Shown: one piece after another, positions 31,556-35,292 of the stretch | Layout of the letters: each line of letters opens with the position of its first letter | Numbering within the stretch: position 1 is the stretch's first letter | NCBI GenBank assembly: GCA_038203875.1 | Contig: JBBRDN010000022.1 | Location: 1 to 35,292, forward strand | Length of the DNA: 35,292 nt | Reading direction: 5' to 3' | DNA from: CANJSG01 sp038203875 | GTDB lineage: Bacteria > Verrucomicrobiota > Verrucomicrobiia > Limisphaerales > CANJSG01 | Notes under the pieces: model-generated | What the model was told of the DNA's origin: nothing | Databases searched by the model: none | What the model saw: only the letters and a program-made list of their open reading frames with translations | Made by a program: the position numbers and the translations under genes

Positions 31556-32758
31556 TCACCCCAACGCCAGCAGCTTGGCCGAACGGGCGATGTGGCGTTC
31601 CTGAAGTTCAAGGATCGCGTGGCGGATCTTCGGCAGATTCATCTCGTGGACCTCCACTCCCCGGCCGATCTCCTCAAGCAGGGTGATCGTCAGTTCGCCG
31701 CCGAGGTGCTCGCGGAATTCCTCCATGCCCTTCAGCACCATCAGCTGCCCGTCCTTGTCGACGTTGAGCAGCTCGTTGGCGAAAAGTTCGAAGCCCAGGG
31801 CTTCCAAAAGCCGGATGATCCGTTCGGCGGCCGGCCCGGAGAGAAACCCCATGTCACGGGCGTAGATCACGTCCAGCGCGATGCCGACGGCCACCGCTTC
31901 ACCATGGCGAAGCTGATACTCGGAGAGCTGCTCCAGCTTGTGCGCGGCCCAATGTCCGAAATCGAGCGGACGCGCGGAGCCGAACTCGAACGGATCGCCG
32001 GACGAGGCGATGTGGTTCAAGTGCAGCTCGGCCGATCGGAAGATCAGGCGCTTCATCGGCCCCGCTTCAAACGCGGCAAGCTTGGCGGCATCTCGTTCGA
32101 TCTCGTCGAAGAACGCACGGTCCCGGATGCACGCGACCTTCACGGCCTCGACATAGCCGGCGCGTTTGTCGCGATCGGGCAGCGTGGCCAGAAGCTGGAA
32201 GTCGTTGATGACGGCGAATGGCGGGCAGAACGTCCCGAGGAAATTCTTTTTGCCGAAGGCGTTGATCCCGTTCTTCACACCCACGCCGGAATCGTCCTGC
32301 GAAAGCGTCGTGGTCGGGATCCGCACGTGCCGGACACCCCGATGGGCGGTCGCCGCCGCCAGGCCTACCATGTCCAGCAGCGCGCCACCCCCGATGGCGA
32401 TGATGTAGCTGTGCCGGTCGATGTGGTGCTTGTCGACGAGCGACTGGATTTCGCTGACCCGGTGGTAGCTGTTCTTAATCCGCTCGCCGCCTTCGATCAC
32501 CAGAGGCGTGCAGACGAGATCCAAGTCCAACGGAAACGCGGCGAAGTAGGCTTCGATGGCGGTGAGAAGATCGGCCTGCGACTTGGCCAACGCCTCGTCG
32601 ACGACGACGAGCGCCTTGGTCCGGCGGGCCGGATGGCCATCGACCAGGACGTCGCGCAGCAGGGTGTTCTCCGAACGGAAGGCATGATCGGTAAAGAACA
32701 CCTGATGGCGATAGTTCACCTGGATGTTGCGCTCGATACGGGACACGGCTCGTAACAT
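31556..32758 (-). CDS. EboD-type sugar phosphate cyclase (3-dehydroquinate synthase-like)
   Basis: A 400-residue member of the sugar phosphate cyclase superfamily. NAD-binding GGGALLDMVG is at 123-132. The zinc ligands are Glu204 (GYVEAVKV), His269 (PLDFGHWAAHKLEQL) and His285 (RHGEAVAVG). It differs from true AroB: SGVGVKNGIN instead of SSVGGKTGIN, and GHWAAHKLE instead of GHTxGHAIE. Those variants are, from memory, typical of the EboD branch of the eboABCDEF cluster, but no other ebo gene is in the window. The ATG at 32758 fits the family; upstream frame has no homology. Confidence 0.85.
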   Translation of the reverse strand: MLRAVSRIERNIQVNYRHQVFFTDHAFRSENTLLRDVLVDGHPARRTKALVVVDEALAKSQADLLTAIEAYFAAFPLDLDLVCTPLVIEGGERIKNSYHRVSEIQSLVDKHHIDRHSYIIAIGGGALLDMVGLAAATAHRGVRHVRIPTTTLSQDDSGVGVKNGINAFGKKNFLGTFCPPFAVINDFQLLATLPDRDKRAGYVEAVKVACIRDRAFFDEIERDAAKLAAFEAGPMKRLIFRSAELHLNHIASSGDPFEFGSARPLDFGHWAAHKLEQLSEYQLRHGEAVAVGIALDVIYARDMGFLSGPAAERIIRLLEALGFELFANELLNVDKDGQLMVLKGMEEFREHLGGELTITLLEEIGRGVEVHEMNLPKIRHAILELQERHIARSAKLLALG

Positions 32759-32969
32759 GGATGCATTGGACGCCGGCCTTCGAGAAATATTTGAAGCAGT
32801 TGCAGTGCGGCAGCACATAGCCACAGGGCCTGGTCCCCGAGTCGGGAAGCGATACGACGCCCGGATTCTGGAGACTACCGGCATTCCACAACACGGCGAT
32901 GGGACTCGGCGGTCCGGACGGCGACGAGTGATGCCGCGCCGGAAATGACCCGCCCCTGCCCCGAACTGT

Positions 32970-34433
32970 TCAGGCGAGAATGCCCCGGACCACTTCGCCG
33001 CGCACATCCGTCAGCCGGATGTCGCGACCGCCGAAACGGTAGGTCAGCTTCTCATGGTCCAGGCCGAGCAGGTGCAGGATCGTCGCGTGGAGGTCGTGCA
33101 TCTCCATCTTGTCGACGGTCGCTTTGTAGCCCCAGTCGTCCGTCTCGCCGTAGGTCATCCCTCCGCGGACGCCGCCGCCGGCCAGCCAGACGCTGAAGCC
33201 GAATTCGTTGTGGTCGCGGCCATCTCCACCCTGCGCGAACGGCGTGCGACCGAACTCCCCAGCCCACACGACGAGCGTGTCGTCGAGCAGTCCGCGTTGC
33301 TTCAGATCCGTCAGCAATCCGGCGATCGGCTGGTCGATGGCTCGGGCGTTGTCGCCGTGGTTCTTGATCAGACCGCCGTGCGCGTCCCAACGTGAATAAC
33401 CGTCGACCATCGGGATGGTCAGTTCGATGAAACGCACGCCGCGTTCGACCATCCGCCGGGCGAGGATGCACTCGCGGGCATAAGTGCGCGTGTGTTCGTA
33501 GGCGGCATCGAGGCCGTAGAGCTTCTTCGTGGCTTCGCTCTCACCGCTCAACTCCATCAGGTCGGGGATCGCCACCTGCATGCGCGCGGCCAGTTCGTAG
33601 TTCGCGATCGCCGATTCCAGCGCATCCGCACGCCCTGAATTCTGGAGACTGCCCTGGTTCAAGCGTCCGACCAGTCGGCGTTTGGCCTCCTGCAGTTGCC
33701 CGATCTTCTCGCTGGGAACGACGTTGGCCAGCGGCGTCCCGCGCGCGTGCAGCAACGAGCCCTGATAGGTCGCGGGCAAAAAGCCGCTGCCGAAATTGTC
33801 GAGGCCACCGGAGGGGATCTGGCCACCGTTGAGCACGACGTAGCCCGGCAGATCCTCGTTCACGCTGCCGAGACCGTAGGTGACCCAAGCGCCCATGCTG
33901 GGACGCCCCTGAAGCCCAAGGCCGCTGTGCAGGAAATAGTTTGCGCTCGTGTGCTCCGGGAAGTTCGACGTCATCGAGCGGATTACGCAGAGGTCGTCCG
34001 CCTTCTTGGCCATGTGCGGAAACAGGTCGCTCACCCATGTCCCCGCCTGGCCGTGCTGGGCAAAGTTCCACGGGGACTTGAGCACCTTGCCGACATTCTC
34101 GAACTGGGTTTTCTCCAGCTTGCCGATGGCCTTGCGCGGGTCCTCGCCCTGGTATTTCGCCAGCATCGGCTTGTAGTCGAAGCTGTCGACCTGCGACACC
34201 GCGCCCTCCATGAAAAGGAAGATGACGCTGCGCGCACGCGGCTTGAAGTGCGGCGCCATGGGGGCCATCGGACGAGGCGCCGCTCCGCCAGTCGCGGCGC
34301 TGAGGTTCGCCGCGCTGGTGCCGAAGAGCGCGGTCATCGCGAGCGCGCCAAATCCGTTTGAAGCCCGGCGGAGCATCTCCCGCCGGTTGATGCGCGGGTC
34401 GAGGAAGAGGGGATTGATGCGCGGCTGCTTCAT
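32970..34433 (-). CDS. DUF1501 protein, Tat-exported
   Basis: A 487-residue DUF1501 protein with a twin-arginine leader (NRREMLRRASNGFGALAM) at 16-33. Family landmarks: FLFMEGAVSQVDSFDYKP, VIRSMTSNFPEHTS, VWAGEFGRTP and DGRDHNEFGFSVWLAGGG. It lies one base from the DUF1553 gene upstream, the usual arrangement in Planctomycetota and Verrucomicrobiota. It is a paralogue of the protein at 8055-9500. Exported; function not established. Confidence 0.93.
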   Translation of the reverse strand: MKQPRINPLFLDPRINRREMLRRASNGFGALAMTALFGTSAANLSAATGGAAPRPMAPMAPHFKPRARSVIFLFMEGAVSQVDSFDYKPMLAKYQGEDPRKAIGKLEKTQFENVGKVLKSPWNFAQHGQAGTWVSDLFPHMAKKADDLCVIRSMTSNFPEHTSANYFLHSGLGLQGRPSMGAWVTYGLGSVNEDLPGYVVLNGGQIPSGGLDNFGSGFLPATYQGSLLHARGTPLANVVPSEKIGQLQEAKRRLVGRLNQGSLQNSGRADALESAIANYELAARMQVAIPDLMELSGESEATKKLYGLDAAYEHTRTYARECILARRMVERGVRFIELTIPMVDGYSRWDAHGGLIKNHGDNARAIDQPIAGLLTDLKQRGLLDDTLVVWAGEFGRTPFAQGGDGRDHNEFGFSVWLAGGGVRGGMTYGETDDWGYKATVDKMEMHDLHATILHLLGLDHEKLTYRFGGRDIRLTDVRGEVVRGILA

Positions 34434-34434
34434 G

Positions 34435-35292
34435 TCACTTCACGTAGATGAAATCGTTGGCGTTGAGCAGCGCGTGGCACAGCTCGGTCCACGCCTCGAT
34501 GCTCCGGGTGTCCGTGGTGTTCTGCAATCTGGCCAACTCGCCGAGCGATTCGAGGCACGCACCGGACTCCTGCGGCGTCGGCAATCGTCCGAAGGCGGAC
34601 TCGAACAACCACCGCACCCGCGTCGCGCCGTCCGCATCAGGCATCTCGCGCTGGAGGCGCTCGGCCCAGACGCGGGCCTGCTGATGGAACAACGGATCGT
34701 TCATTAGCGCGAGCGACTGGCCGGGAACGTTTGTCACGTTCCGTTTTCCCACCGTGCTGAAAGGCGTCGGCGAATCGAACGTCTGCATCAAGGTCGGGAG
34801 AAAATTCCGGCGCACCGCGGTGTAGATGCTCCGGCGGCCGTCGCCATCGAGGGGTCCGCTCTTATCGGGACGCCCGCGACCGACGATGAACTCCGTGAGA
34901 TGGACGGGAACCGGAGGGCCATAAACAGCCGGATTGAGCCGGCCTGAGACTGTGAGCAACGCGTCACGGATCACTTCGCCTTCGAGCCGCCGCACGGGCA
35001 TGCGATGGAGAAGCGTGTTGGAGGGATCCAATTCCTCCGCGCGGGCATCGGCGGTGTGGCTACCCATGGCGAAGGTCTGCGTCAGCACGAGGCGTTTGAT
35101 CAGCCGCTTCAACGACCAGTCGTCCTCGCGGACGAACCGCCACGCGAGATGGTCGAGAAGTTCCGGATGCGTCGGCCGGTCGCCGAGCACGCCGAAGTTG
35201 TCCACCGTCGCCACAAGCCCGCGACCGAAGACATGGTGCCAGACGCGGTTGACGATGGTCCGCGCGACAAGCGGGTTCGAGGGATCGACCAG
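34435..35292 (-). CDS. DUF1553 (planctomycete-type) protein, C-terminal part
   Basis: The C-terminal 285 residues of a much longer DUF1549/DUF1553 protein, open at the right window edge. The first visible residues read LVDPSNPLVARTIVNRVWHH, then FGRGLVATVDNFGVLGDRPTHPELLDHLA, the DUF1553 signature. The later ALMNDPLFHQQARVWAERL and LFESAFGRLPTPQES repeats are also typical. The N-terminal cytochrome c-like region and DUF1549 would lie outside the window. It is one base from the DUF1501 gene, so the two form a unit. Confidence 0.93.
   Translation of the reverse strand: MVDPSNPLVARTIVNRVWHHVFGRGLVATVDNFGVLGDRPTHPELLDHLAWRFVREDDWSLKRLIKRLVLTQTFAMGSHTADARAEELDPSNTLLHRMPVRRLEGEVIRDALLTVSGRLNPAVYGPPVPVHLTEFIVGRGRPDKSGPLDGDGRRSIYTAVRRNFLPTLMQTFDSPTPFSTVGKRNVTNVPGQSLALMNDPLFHQQARVWAERLQREMPDADGATRVRWLFESAFGRLPTPQESGACLESLGELARLQNTTDTRSIEAWTELCHALLNANDFIYVK

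Noticed and set aside
31556..32758. Annotation as aroB, 3-dehydroquinate synthase proper
   Set aside because: The SSVGGKTGIN and GHTxGHAIE motifs of AroB are changed to the forms of the EboD branch.
1..35292. Insertion sequences, prophage genes, CRISPR arrays and tRNAs
   Set aside because: None could be seen on either strand: no transposase or integrase motifs, no regularly spaced direct repeats and no tRNA cloverleaf were recognised by eye.

Overview
The window is a GC-rich piece of bacterial chromosome, most likely from a member of the Verrucomicrobiota (Planctomycetota is the less likely alternative). The evidence is two DUF1501 proteins with twin-arginine leaders, a DUF1553 planctomycete-type protein, a membrane-anchored Ser/Thr kinase coupled to an ECF sigma factor, a secreted sugar isomerase and an acetylxylan-esterase-like protein, Gfo/Idh/MocA genes and a lipid A gene (lpxD). 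About 42 genes are supported. No transposase, prophage, CRISPR array or tRNA was seen.

Layout. 1-7811: an aldehyde dehydrogenase, an inverted pair of REP-like hairpin elements, a DUF4241 protein, a secreted esterase, and a kinase-sigma pair with overlapping reading frames. 8055-10920: a lone DUF1501 gene and a secreted sugar-isomerase-like protein. The DNA between them holds a 91-nt fold-back RNA that I read as the small SRP RNA (ffs). 11029-15107: an MntR-type regulator coupled to a small zinc peptidase, infA, two cyclophilins (one exported, one cytosolic), a Nudix hydrolase and small unknown genes. 15295-16458: a Gfo/Idh/MocA oxidoreductase with a clear promoter and terminator. 16605-21026: a run of + strand housekeeping genes (panD, lpxD, ispF) ending in a tightly overlapping trio: unknown protein, PuuD-like amidotransferase, NtrC-type response regulator. 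21093-23510: an exported unknown protein divergent from pyrH-frr. 23599-27345: a citric acid cycle block, gltA then sucC-VOC-sucD, all on the minus strand. 27532-30691: a cell-wall amidase, an NDUFA9-like dehydrogenase coupled to a DUF2256 protein, a small membrane protein and a methyltransferase. 30696-35292: PhzF, an EboD-type sugar phosphate cyclase, and a DUF1501-DUF1553 pair that runs off the window.

Functionally the window mixes core metabolism (TCA cycle, pantothenate, isoprenoid, lipid A, UMP and ribosome recycling) with exported carbohydrate-related proteins of a polysaccharide degrader. The most interesting points are the SRP RNA with a non-canonical symmetric loop, the duplicated coiled-coil tail of the kinase, a VOC gene lodged between sucC and sucD, an EboD-type cyclase without the rest of an ebo cluster, and the inverted REP-like pair. 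Two strong sigma-70-like promoters (TTGACC-N18-TATAAG and TTGACT-N17-TACAAA) show that ordinary housekeeping promoters can be read in this genome.
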